NCBI RefSeq assembly: GCF_947487915.1
Contig: NZ_CANKYH010000005.1
Coordinates: 186,001 to 250,000, forward strand
Direction of reading: 5' to 3'
Length of the DNA stretch: 64,000 bases
Origin: an uncultured Serinicoccus sp.
GTDB lineage: Bacteria; Actinomycetota; Actinomycetes; Actinomycetales; Dermatophilaceae
The notes beneath the pieces were generated by a model. The model made no database searches. It saw only the letters and a list, made by a program, of their open reading frames with translations, and had not been told where the DNA came from. Of this stretch, positions 52,399-60,197 are shown piece after piece (within the stretch, counting starts at the first letter, position 1; each line of letters begins with the position of its first letter). A program made the translations under genes and the position numbers.

Positions 52399-53117
52399 GG
52401 GTATGCCTCTCGGTCGCTGCGGGCTGGGGTGTCGGTCAGGGGGTCGGTGGCCACGGGTGGTGGGTCGCCGGCACCGGCCGAGGCCGTGCTGAGCTCTCCC
52501 CGGACGACGCTGAGTCCACCGTGCGACGGGTCGCCGTCGAGCTCTTCCCGGGAGATGTCGACGACCGGGTACTCGTCCAGGTCGACCGCTGCCGGGAGGC
52601 TGAACTCCGCGGTCGTGCCCGAGATGACGCCGACGGTCACCAGCCCGCTGACGTCCGGCCGCAGCAGCCACACCTCGAGGTACCCCGACCCGGTGTCGGG
52701 CAGCTCGTCCAGCTGCACGCGCAGGCGCCGCTCCCCGTCGACGCTGACCACCTCCGCGCTGCCGTCGACGGCCCCGCCGGCGTCGGGCAGCTCCTGCAGC
52801 GTGGCGTCGGCGACCACGATCTCCTCGCCCTGCTGGCCCGCGCCCACCACCTCCGTGCCCACCCACGCGACGAGGGCACCGGCCGCGGCCGCCGCGAGCA
52901 GGGGCCAGCGGCCGGGTCGACGGCGTGCGCCCGCAGCTCGCGCGCGGCGTCGGCGCGGGGCGAGCTGGTCCGCGCCCTCGATCTCCGCGCGGATGCGCTC
53001 CCACACCGCGTCCCCCGGCGTCTCGGACAGATCGCCGCCGCGCGCCAACAGCTCCTGCGCACGGTCCGGCGTGACGTCGTCGGCGGGCCGTCCGGCATAC
53101 CGCTCATCGTGGTTCAT
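52395..53117 (-). CDS. rskA: RskA-like membrane anti-sigma factor
   Basis: 240 residues. A cytoplasmic N-terminal anti-sigma domain (about 1-50; QELLARGGDLSETPGDAVWERIRAEIE in outline) has no zinc-binding HxxxCxxC. A basic stretch (RRRRARAAGARRRPGR), one membrane helix (about 71-92) and an extracytoplasmic RskA domain follow (YLEVWLLRPDVSGLVTVG). RskA holds SigK inactive; regulated intramembrane proteolysis releases it. ATGA overlap with the sigma gene supports the pairing. Confidence 0.9.
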   Translation of the reverse strand: MNHDERYAGRPADDVTPDRAQELLARGGDLSETPGDAVWERIRAEIEGADQLAPRRRRARAAGARRRPGRWPLLAAAAAGALVAWVGTEVVGAGQQGEEIVVADATLQELPDAGGAVDGSAEVVSVDGERRLRVQLDELPDTGSGYLEVWLLRPDVSGLVTVGVISGTTAEFSLPAAVDLDEYPVVDISREELDGDPSHGGLSVVRGELSTASAGAGDPPPVATDPLTDTPARSDREAYP

Positions 53118-53659
53118 CGCGCACCTCCGAGAAGAGTTCGGAGCCGTGCCAGGGTTCGGTTCGTATGGGTCTTGACCGTGCCCAGCGGCAGGTCGAGCCG
53201 CTCGGCGATCTCCCGCTGCGTGAGGTCCTCCACGTAGGCGAGCAGGATGATGCGGCGCTGCGGGTCGCCGATGCGCTCCAGCTCCTCGTAGATGGTGAGG
53301 AGGTCGGTGCTGTCGGCCGCTGTCCAGGCGCTGCCGTCGGGGACGTCCTGCTGCTCGCGGGCGACGGCCACGGGGACCTGGCGCTGACGGGCGCGCAGCT
53401 GGTCGGCGATGCGGCGCCGGGTGATGCCGACCAGCCAGGCACCGAGCGGAGCCGCATCGCGGTCGTAGGTCGCGCGCCCGCGCCAGGCGGACACGAAGAC
53501 CGCCTGGGTGACGTCGTCGGCGTCGTCCGGACCCACGGCGCGCCGGGCGAGGCCGCGGACGAGCCCGCCCCACCGGCGGTAGGCACGCTCGAGCGCTTCG
53601 GGCTCGGCGTTCTCCCACGCCACGGCGATCGCGTCGTCATCGCCGTCCTCCACGCTCAT
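53114..53659 (-). CDS. sigK: ECF sigma factor, SigK-like
   Basis: 181 residues. Region 2 (ALERAYRRWGGLVRGLA, DADDVTQAVFVSAWR) and region 4 (LLAYVEDLTQREIAERLDLPLGTVKTHTNRTL in outline) form a standard ECF sigma factor. The gene neighbourhood (RskA, cyclopropane synthase, DUF1365, FAD enzyme) points to SigK rather than another ECF class. It would direct RNA polymerase to the membrane/oxidative-stress genes around it. First gene of the operon, divergent from the second methyltransferase gene; I see no clear SigK-type autoregulatory promoter in the 58 bases between. Confidence 0.88.
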   Translation of the reverse strand: MSVEDGDDDAIAVAWENAEPEALERAYRRWGGLVRGLARRAVGPDDADDVTQAVFVSAWRGRATYDRDAAPLGAWLVGITRRRIADQLRARQRQVPVAVAREQQDVPDGSAWTAADSTDLLTIYEELERIGDPQRRIILLAYVEDLTQREIAERLDLPLGTVKTHTNRTLARLRTLLGGAR

Positions 53660-53717
53660 GACGCAACCCTAGGCGAACCGGCGCGCGCCGCGAGCACGGT
53701 GTGCTTGGGTCGACGCT

Positions 53718-54992
53718 ATGCCTTCCCCCGTCGCGCCTCGCCTGACCACCCTGCTCGAGCCGCTGGCCGGCGGCCCGCTGCCGGTCCATCTCGTCGCCTG
53801 GGACGGGTCGACCGCGGGCGCCGACCCGCGCTCGCACCCGACCGTGCGGCTCACCACCCCGCAGGCCCTGCGGCGTCTGCTCTGGGCACCCGGCGAGCTC
53901 GGCGCCGCGCAGGCCTTCGTCACCGGCGAGGTCGTCGTGGAGGGCGAGCTCGGAACGGCCCTGACCCAGGTCCGGGACGAGCTCGCGCGCCGCGCCCCCC
54001 GGCCGACCCCGGCCCAGCGGGCCAGGGCGGTCGCCGGGCTGGGGCTGCTCGCCAAGGACCTCGGCCTCATCGGGCGACCGCCCGCGCCACCGGCCTCCCA
54101 GGCGGTCGTCCGGGGACGCCTGCACAGCCTGACCCGCGACCGGGCGGCGATCAGCCACCACTACGACCTGTCCAACGACTTCTACGAGCTCGTCCTGGAC
54201 GCGCAGATGGCCTACTCCTGCGCCTACGTCACCGCCGACGGGGCGGACCTGCTCCGCGGCCGGGAGGACGCGGCATACACCCTCGAGCAGGCGCAGTCCG
54301 ACAAGCTGGAGCTGGTCTGCCGCAAGCTCGGGCTGCACACCCGCCGGGAGCAGCGGCTGGCCGACGTCGGGTGCGGCTGGGGCTCGCTCACCCTGCACGC
54401 CGCCCGGGAGCACGGCGCCCGGGTGACCGCGGTGACCATCAGCCGCGAGCAGCAGGCCTTCGTGCACGCCCGTGCCGGCGAGCAGGGCGTGGGCGACCTG
54501 GTCGACGTGCGGCTCCAGGACTACCGGGAGGTGCCGGAGTCGGGCTTCGACGCCGTGGCCTCGATCGAGATGGGCGAGCACGTCGGCGACCGGAACTACC
54601 CGACGTACGCCGCGACGCTGCACCGGCTGGCCGCCCCGGGCGCGCCGGTGCTGGTGCAGCAGATAAGCCGGCCGGGCCGCAACCCTGGCGGGGGGCCCTT
54701 CATCGAGTCCTTCATCGCCCCGGACATGTCGATGCGGCCGGTCGGTGCCACGGTGCAGCTGCTGGAGCGGGCGGGGCTGGAGCTGCGCGGCGTCGAGGCG
54801 CTGCGCGAGCACTACGTCTGGACCATCCGCTCCTGGGAGGAGCGGCTGCGACGTCGGCGCGAGGACGTCGTCGACCTCGTCGGGGAGGAGGTCACCCGGG
54901 TCTGGGAGCTCTACCTCGCGGGCGCGGCCTGGACCTTCGCGGCGGGCCGGATGGGCGTGGACCAGCTGGTCCTGCGTCGGCCCGAGGGCTGA
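53718..54992 (+). CDS. Second cyclopropane-fatty-acid-synthase-like methyltransferase
   Basis: 424 residues. SAM motif LADVGCGWGSLTLHAAREHG (about 214-233); VTAVTISREQQAF; ISHHYDLSNDFYELVLDAQMAYSCAYV upstream. Distinct from the paralogue at 47568 (EIGTGWG versus DVGCGWG). It would modify unsaturated acyl chains with SAM. Divergent from sigK by 58 bases, so it may be coregulated. The two enzymes may act on different lipids or make different products, such as methylene versus cyclopropane. Confidence 0.88.
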   Translation: MPSPVAPRLTTLLEPLAGGPLPVHLVAWDGSTAGADPRSHPTVRLTTPQALRRLLWAPGELGAAQAFVTGEVVVEGELGTALTQVRDELARRAPRPTPAQRARAVAGLGLLAKDLGLIGRPPAPPASQAVVRGRLHSLTRDRAAISHHYDLSNDFYELVLDAQMAYSCAYVTADGADLLRGREDAAYTLEQAQSDKLELVCRKLGLHTRREQRLADVGCGWGSLTLHAAREHGARVTAVTISREQQAFVHARAGEQGVGDLVDVRLQDYREVPESGFDAVASIEMGEHVGDRNYPTYAATLHRLAAPGAPVLVQQISRPGRNPGGGPFIESFIAPDMSMRPVGATVQLLERAGLELRGVEALREHYVWTIRSWEERLRRRREDVVDLVGEEVTRVWELYLAGAAWTFAAGRMGVDQLVLRRPEG

Positions 54993-55008
54993 GGTCGGGC
55001 CGCCGGGC

Positions 55009-55770
55009 TCACGGGGCCGGCGTGGCGGTGATGACGAGGTTGTCGGTGTAGCTCCCGGCACGCTCGGACCACTCGCCGGTGCAGGTGATGAGCTGCAGGC
55101 GCTGCTCTCCCTCACGGTCGAAGAGGTCATCGACGGGAAGCTCCTTCTTGTCGGTCGTCCGCCGTGCGGTGACGACGTAGTCGAGCTGGGAACCGTCCTC
55201 CCGGACGATGGTGACCGGGGTGCCCTGCTCGGCGCTGGTGAGGGCCAGGAAGGCTCCGGGGCCCGCGCGGTCGTCCACGTGGCCGGCGATCACCGCAGAG
55301 CCGTCCTCCCCCGGGGCCGGACCGTGGCGGTACCACCCGGCCCGGTCGGCGTCCTCGGGGATCTCCATGAGCCCGTCGCCGGTGACGCCGACGGCGTCCA
55401 GGGGCACGTCCAGGCCGAGGGTGGGAGCCAGCAACCGCGTGGGGGCCGGTTGGCCCTGCGCCGCTGCGGCCTCCACCGAGGCGTCCCGGACGTCGGGTGG
55501 GGGCACGACGACCCGCGGGGCGTCACGCCCCGCGGGTGCGTCGTCCCCTCCGCCCCCCGGCGGCGCCGCGGTGGGGACAGGGTCCACCGCGGCGCCCGGT
55601 GCTGCCGGACCGATCGAGGGCGCCGGGGCGGGCGACCCGAAGTCGGCAGCAGCCGGGAGCGGTCCTCGCTGCAGGCCCCAGAGGGCCCCGACGACGACCG
55701 CGAGACTGAGGAGCAGGGCCGCCGCCGCGGCCGGCGAGAGCCGGCCGCGGCGGGGCTGGGTCCGGTGCAA
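55009..55770 (-). CDS. Class F-like sortase
   Basis: 253 residues from a TTG 3 bases after the DUF4397 stop; no better start is available. One membrane helix (about 12-32), a Pro/Ala/Gly linker (45-90), then the sortase barrel with His164 (IAGHVDD), Cys230 (LITCTGEW) and Arg237 (SERAGSY), the catalytic triad. Sortase F proteins attach or process surface proteins at LPxTG-like motifs. Its overlap-like spacing with the DUF4397 gene suggests that this neighbour is its substrate. Confidence 0.87.
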   Translation of the reverse strand: MHRTQPRRGRLSPAAAAALLLSLAVVVGALWGLQRGPLPAAADFGSPAPAPSIGPAAPGAAVDPVPTAAPPGGGGDDAPAGRDAPRVVVPPPDVRDASVEAAAAQGQPAPTRLLAPTLGLDVPLDAVGVTGDGLMEIPEDADRAGWYRHGPAPGEDGSAVIAGHVDDRAGPGAFLALTSAEQGTPVTIVREDGSQLDYVVTARRTTDKKELPVDDLFDREGEQRLQLITCTGEWSERAGSYTDNLVITATPAP

Positions 55771-55773
55771 GGG

Positions 55774-56586
55774 TCAGGCGACCTCGCGACGGACCAGGCG
55801 ACTGCCGGCGAGCACCGCGCCCGCAGCGCCGGCCATGAGGAGCACGGTCAGCACGCCGGTCGAGGTGGCGATCCCACCCTGACCGGAGGGCACGCCACCC
55901 GGGTCGCCGTGCAGACCGTCGATGGTCTGCACCGCCAGGTCGAGGGTGCCCTCCTCGGCGGAGCCCCACGCGTAGACGATCGTGTTGGTGCCCTCGGCGA
56001 GGTCCAGGTCGGCCGGGCCGATGACGACGTCCTCGGTGCCCGCGAGCACCACGTCGGCCGACACGGTGCCGGCGTCGAGGTTCAGAACCTCCTCGTTGGG
56101 GTTGGTCAGCCCCTCGATCACCGGGCTACCACCCGCACGGACGTCGACCGCCGGGGCGGCGGCGGCGTGCCGCACGGTGAGCCGCGACTGACCCGCGTCC
56201 AGCGTCGAGGTGTCGTTGGCGAAGGCGGACAGCATCGGGGTCCCGTCCTCGGCCAGGTGGGCGGCCAGGGTGAGGTTCGCACCGCCCGGCACCTCCAGGC
56301 CCTCGGCGGAGATCGCCGGCTCGGCGGACTCGGGGTCGTCGCCGTCGGCGTAGACCTCCACGTCGTAGGTTCCCTCGGGGAGCATGAGGGGGTCGGTCAG
56401 CGTGCCCGGCTCGAAGTCGGGGACGGTCTCCTCGCCGTTCACGTAGACGTCGACCGTGAGGCCGGGTACGGCGTGCAGCACCGAGACGGTCGCCTCGTGG
56501 TTGTCGGCCATGGCCGGGGTGGCGAAGGCCGCCGTACCGGCTCCGGCCAGTAGTGCCGCCGTGGTGGTTGCAGTGATCTTCCGCAT
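55774..56586 (-). CDS. DUF4397 surface protein with sortase-like tail
   Basis: 270 residues from ATG 56586 (AAGGAG upstream). A signal peptide (about 1-28, ending AMA) precedes two DUF4397 immunoglobulin-like repeats (SVLHAVPGLTVDVYVNGE and LTVRHAAAAPAVDVRAGG). The C-terminus is GGVPSGQGG, then a membrane helix and SRLVRREVA. This has the shape of a sortase signal (motif, helix, basic tail) but lacks canonical LPxTG. DUF4397 domains occur on cell walls; adhesion or stress protection is likely. Paired with the sortase gene. Confidence 0.85.
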   Translation of the reverse strand: MRKITATTTAALLAGAGTAAFATPAMADNHEATVSVLHAVPGLTVDVYVNGEETVPDFEPGTLTDPLMLPEGTYDVEVYADGDDPESAEPAISAEGLEVPGGANLTLAAHLAEDGTPMLSAFANDTSTLDAGQSRLTVRHAAAAPAVDVRAGGSPVIEGLTNPNEEVLNLDAGTVSADVVLAGTEDVVIGPADLDLAEGTNTIVYAWGSAEEGTLDLAVQTIDGLHGDPGGVPSGQGGIATSTGVLTVLLMAGAAGAVLAGSRLVRREVA

Positions 56587-56640
56587 GAGGGGTGCTCCTT
56601 CATCGCAGCTGGGGCAGACCTGTTCTGCCCTCACCCCCTA

Positions 56641-56668
56641 CTACGTCCGGGCACCCGGCTGCGGATTC
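56641..56668 (-). promoter_or_regulatory. Possible SigK-type promoter of the DUF4397-sortase operon
   Basis: Minus strand GAATCC (56668-56663), 16-base spacer, ACGTAG (56646-56641); transcription would start near 56634, 48 bases before the ATG. Shares AATCC-N16-ACG with the candidate at 50966-50993. Confidence 0.4.
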
Positions 56669-56721
56669 AGCCTTTGTCCACAGTTTGTGTGAAAGCTGTG
56701 GAACCTGCCCGCATTCTGCGG

Positions 56722-56751
56722 TTGCGCGTGGTCCTCGGGGCGGTCCATAGT
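56722..56751 (+). promoter_or_regulatory. Possible housekeeping promoter of the FHA pair
   Basis: TTGCGC (56722-56727), 18-base spacer, CATAGT (56746-56751). The transcript would start near 56758, about 45 bases before the small-protein ATG at 56803. Moderate match to a SigA promoter. Confidence 0.35.
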
Positions 56752-56802
56752 GGAAAACATTGGACACACCTTCAACGTGTTCCCGACGCAGAGGAGCTGG
56801 GC

Positions 56803-57036
56803 ATGAGCGAGCAGCACGGACAGATGACCGGGACGAGCGGCGAGGCCGTCTCCTGGACCGACCTCGGCAAGGAGATGTGGGACTACCTGACCGGGCAGGG
56901 CGCGGCGATCAATTACACGTTCCAGGACATGTCGGTCGAGGTGCCCCGCGACACCGGCCCGGACGCACCGCGCGCGACCTGGAAGCTGGACGGCACGCTG
57001 CGCATCACCACCGAGGACCGCGAGCACCAGGGCTGA
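56803..57036 (+). CDS. Small acidic protein preceding FHA gene
   Basis: 77 residues from ATG 56803 with GAGGAG upstream. An amphipathic N-terminal helix (SWTDLGKEMWDYLTGQGA) is followed by INYTFQDMSVEVPRD and a beta-strand-like tail (TWKLDGTLRITTEDRE). There is no Cys, no signal and no membrane segment. I do not know the family. Immediately followed by an FHA-domain gene (stop TGA, then GTGATG), suggesting the two proteins act together. Confidence 0.72.
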   Translation: MSEQHGQMTGTSGEAVSWTDLGKEMWDYLTGQGAAINYTFQDMSVEVPRDTGPDAPRATWKLDGTLRITTEDREHQG

Positions 57037-57039
57037 GTG

Positions 57040-57921
57040 ATGGCTGAGCAGCTGCGGGTCGAGGCCGACCTCACGCTCACCGTCTCCACGTCGCCGTCGG
57101 GCGACGGCACCCAGGACGACGGGTTGACGGCCCGCATCCGGGGTACCGGGTCCCAGATCGAGGTGACGCTGGACCGGCTGGTCGGCCTGCCGCTCGGCAT
57201 GGGCAGGCGGCAGGCTGCCGACCTCGCCTCCGACGTCGGCGCCCTCGCGGCCGGGGCCGGGCTGACCGTCGTCGTGTCCGGCCCGGACGGACCGGTGCTC
57301 GCCTTCGGCGACGTCCGCTCCAGGCTCCTGGACCGCGCCGTCACCGGCTCGCGGCACGTGGCGGTACGAGACCGCAGGGCGGCACTGCGCATGCTGCGGC
57401 GCTCCGGCGAGGCGGGCCCGTCGCTGGCCGACCTCACACCCCCCAGCACCCCGTGGCCCCCCGTCCCCATCGTGCCGTCGGGGCGGCGGCGCCGGGTCAC
57501 GACGACCCACGACCCGCTCGGCCGGGGTGACCCACGGCTCGTCTACTACCTGCCCCCCGGTCCGGAGCAGGGCAGCCCGCGGCAGACGGCACACCTGCGC
57601 CGGGGCACGACCACCATCGGTGCCGACCCGGACAGCGACGTCGTCATCCCGGGCCTGGCGGCGCACCATGCCGAGGTCCGGCGCAACCCGGCCGACGACG
57701 AGTACCTCGTGCACGCCGTCGACGGGGACGTGTCGGTCGCCGGGGCGGTGGTCGGCGAGGGTGTCGTCCTACGCACCGGGGCCACGGTGACCTGTGACGA
57801 GCAGCGCTTCGTCTACGTCCGCGAGGAGTTCGCCGACCACGGCCGGCCCTACGGCGGCCGTGAGGGCGGGGAGTTCAGCCGGCAGCGACCGCAGCGACGA
57901 CCGGACCACTACGAGCGCTGA
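57040..57921 (+). CDS. FHA-domain protein
   Basis: 293 residues from ATG 57040 (GTG 57037 also possible). The first 120 residues are a beta/alpha region of no known family. A forkhead-associated domain lies at about 180-265: LRRGTTTIGADPDSDVVIPGLAAHHAEVRR (in outline; conserved G, R-type position, S/H and the SxxH-like HHAEV). FHA binds phosphothreonine. No Ser/Thr kinase gene is in the window, so the partner is encoded elsewhere. The C-terminal tail is Arg/Gly-rich (GGREGGEFSRQRPQRR). Confidence 0.82.
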   Translation: MAEQLRVEADLTLTVSTSPSGDGTQDDGLTARIRGTGSQIEVTLDRLVGLPLGMGRRQAADLASDVGALAAGAGLTVVVSGPDGPVLAFGDVRSRLLDRAVTGSRHVAVRDRRAALRMLRRSGEAGPSLADLTPPSTPWPPVPIVPSGRRRRVTTTHDPLGRGDPRLVYYLPPGPEQGSPRQTAHLRRGTTTIGADPDSDVVIPGLAAHHAEVRRNPADDEYLVHAVDGDVSVAGAVVGEGVVLRTGATVTCDEQRFVYVREEFADHGRPYGGREGGEFSRQRPQRRPDHYER

Positions 57922-57951
57922 GGCGCGGGCTCCCCGCGACCCGGCCCGCGC

Positions 57952-58653
57952 TCAGGCGAGGAAGCCGCGCAGCAGGGAGGCCGTGCCCTCCAGGTGCTCG
58001 CGCATGGCCTCCGTCGCCTCCGCGGGCCGGCCGGCCAGGACCGCCGCCACGACCGTCTCGTGCTGGACGGTGGAGTGGACGAGGTTGGGTGGCAGCAGGG
58101 GGATGCGGTCCAGCATGCCGGTGACGCGGTCCCGGACATCGGCCACGACCCCGGCCAGGCTGGGCGAGCCGCTGAGCTCGGCCAGGGTGAGGTGCAGCCG
58201 GGCGTCGAGCGGGCGGTACTGCTCCACCCCGGCCGCGGCGCAGTCCGCCGCCACGCCCCGCAGCCGATCCCGCTGCTCGACCGCGAGGTCCCGGGCGGCG
58301 GCCAGTCCGGCCGCGGCGGGCTCGACGATGGCTCGCACCGTGAGCAGGTCGTCGACCTCCGCCGGGTCCAGCGCCCCCTCCCCCCGACGAGGGGGCAGCG
58401 TGGACGCGACGTGGGTGCCGCCGTACCTGCCGCGGCTCACCGTGACGTAGCCCGCCTTCTGCAGCTCGCCCAGGACCTCCCGCAGGGTGGTCCTCGAGAC
58501 CCGCAGCGACTCGGCCAGCTCCCGCTCGGCCGGCAGCTTGGCCCCGGGCGGGAAGGTGCCCAGGTGCAGCAGCCGGAGCAGGTGCTCGGTCGTCTCCTCG
58601 AAGACGTTGCCGCTGCGCACCGGCCGCACCCACGGTGGCTCTGAGGAGGACAT
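57952..58653 (-). CDS. GntR/FadR-family repressor
   Basis: 233 residues. A winged helix (about 10-80; LPAERELAESLRVSRTTLREVLGELQ in outline) is followed by an FCD effector domain with Asp and His metal-binding positions (DARLHLTLAEL, VQHETVVAAVL). FCD regulators bind small carboxylates or amines. Divergent from the permease operon with an inverted repeat in between, so it most likely represses that operon and responds to its substrate or an intermediate. Confidence 0.9.
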   Translation of the reverse strand: MSSSEPPWVRPVRSGNVFEETTEHLLRLLHLGTFPPGAKLPAERELAESLRVSRTTLREVLGELQKAGYVTVSRGRYGGTHVASTLPPRRGEGALDPAEVDDLLTVRAIVEPAAAGLAAARDLAVEQRDRLRGVAADCAAAGVEQYRPLDARLHLTLAELSGSPSLAGVVADVRDRVTGMLDRIPLLPPNLVHSTVQHETVVAAVLAGRPAEATEAMREHLEGTASLLRGFLA

Positions 58654-58720
58654 ACGTCCAACCTAGGCTGCTGGACCCCTTGACGGGGTCGCCCGGACCC
58701 CACCAGACTCGACCCACACC

Positions 58721-58742
58721 AATGGACCACACCTGATCCATT
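58721..58742. promoter_or_regulatory. Operator-like palindrome between GntR and permease genes
   Basis: AATGGACCA (58721-58729) and TGATCCATT (58734-58742), one mismatch, spacer CACC: an eight-of-nine inverted repeat of the kind FadR/GntR dimers bind. It lies 22 bases before the permease ATG, where it would block transcription or early elongation. Confidence 0.55.
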
Positions 58743-58763
58743 GATCTCAGGGAAGGCTTCCCC

Positions 58764-60197
58764 ATGGCCAAGCGCAGGGTCGACTACCAGAACGTCGCCG
58801 AGGACTACCACCAGCACCGGCAGCTCAAGAAGGGGGCTGCCGGCTGGGTGCTGCTCGCCGGCCTGGGGGTCAGCTACGTCATCTCCGGTGACTTCGCGGG
58901 CTGGAACTTCGGCATCGACGAGGGGGGTTGGGGCGGCCTGCTCATCGCCACGGTGCTCATGGCGGTGATGTACACCTGCATGGTCCTCGGGCTGGCCGAG
59001 ATGTCCTCGACGCTGCCCACCGCGGGCGCCGGCTACGGCTTCGCCCGGCGGGCGCTGGGCCCGCTCGGGGGCTACGCGACCGGCGTGGCCGTCCTCATCG
59101 AGTATGCCGTCGCGCCCGCCGCCATCGCCGTGTTCATCGGCGGCTACGTCGAGGCCCTGGGGCTGTTCGGGTTGACCAACGGCTGGCCGATCTACCTCGT
59201 CGCCTACCTCATCTTCATCGGGCTGCACGTGTGGGGCGTCGGCGAGGCGCTCAAGGTGATGTTCGCCATCACCGCCGTCGCCGTCCTGGCCCTGCTGGCG
59301 ACGGTCGTCGGCCTGCTGCCGCACTTCCGGGTCGAGAACCTCTTCGACATCGCCGCGACCGACGCCGCGGGGGCCAGCAGCTTCCTGCCCTACGGCTTCG
59401 CGGGGGCGCTCGCGGCGCTCGTCTACGGCATCTGGTTCTTCCTCGCCGTCGAGGGTGTGCCGCTGGCGGCCGAGGAGACCTCGGACCCCAAGCGCGACAT
59501 GCCCCGCGGCATCATCGTCGCCATGGGCGTCCTGCTCGTCTTCGCCGCCCTCATGCTCCTGCTCGTGCCGGGCTCGGCGGGGGCGGACACGGTGCGCGAC
59601 TCGGACAACCCGCTGCCGCTGGCCCTGCGCACGGCCCTGGGCGAGGACTCCGCGATCGCCGGGTTCGTCAACTACGCCGGGCTCGCGGGGCTCGTCGCGA
59701 GCTTCTTCTCCATCATCTACGCCTACTCCCGGCAGCTGTTCGCCCTCTCCCGCGCCGGCTACCTGCCCCGCGTGCTGTCGCTCACCGGGTCGCGCCAGAC
59801 CCCCTGGGTGGCCCTCCTGGTGCCCGGCACCATCGGCTTCCTGCTCGCCGCGATCACGCAGAACGGCGCCCTGCTCATCAACATCGCGGTCTTCGGGGCC
59901 ACCGTGTCCTACGTCCTGCTCAACCTGTCGCACATCGTGCTGCGGCGCCGCGAGCCCGATCTCGAGCGCGGCTACCGCACCCCCGGAGGCACGGTGACGA
60001 CCGGCATCGCGCTCGTCCTCAGCGTGGTGGCCGTCATCGCCACCTTCGTCGTCGACATCCTGGCCGCCGGCATCACGGCCGCCGTCTTCGCCGCGTTCGT
60101 CGCCTACTTCTGGTTCTACAGCCGCCACCACCTCGTCTCCTCCGCCCCGGAGGAAGAGTTCGACCAGATCAGCTCAGCCGAAGGAGACCTGCGATGA
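58764..60197 (+). CDS. APC-family amine permease, ethanolamine-permease-like
   Basis: 477 residues with about twelve membrane helices. GVSYVISGDFAGWNFGIDEGGW near 34-55 and VEGVPLAAEETSDPKRDMPRGI resemble the ethanolamine permease branch of the APC superfamily. It should import ethanolamine or a similar amine by proton symport. It precedes, with an ATGA overlap, a GlnA-like gene for gamma-glutamylation, fitting a route that traps the imported amine. Regulation by the divergent GntR protein is likely. Confidence 0.86.
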   Translation: MAKRRVDYQNVAEDYHQHRQLKKGAAGWVLLAGLGVSYVISGDFAGWNFGIDEGGWGGLLIATVLMAVMYTCMVLGLAEMSSTLPTAGAGYGFARRALGPLGGYATGVAVLIEYAVAPAAIAVFIGGYVEALGLFGLTNGWPIYLVAYLIFIGLHVWGVGEALKVMFAITAVAVLALLATVVGLLPHFRVENLFDIAATDAAGASSFLPYGFAGALAALVYGIWFFLAVEGVPLAAEETSDPKRDMPRGIIVAMGVLLVFAALMLLLVPGSAGADTVRDSDNPLPLALRTALGEDSAIAGFVNYAGLAGLVASFFSIIYAYSRQLFALSRAGYLPRVLSLTGSRQTPWVALLVPGTIGFLLAAITQNGALLINIAVFGATVSYVLLNLSHIVLRRREPDLERGYRTPGGTVTTGIALVLSVVAVIATFVVDILAAGITAAVFAAFVAYFWFYSRHHLVSSAPEEEFDQISSAEGDLR

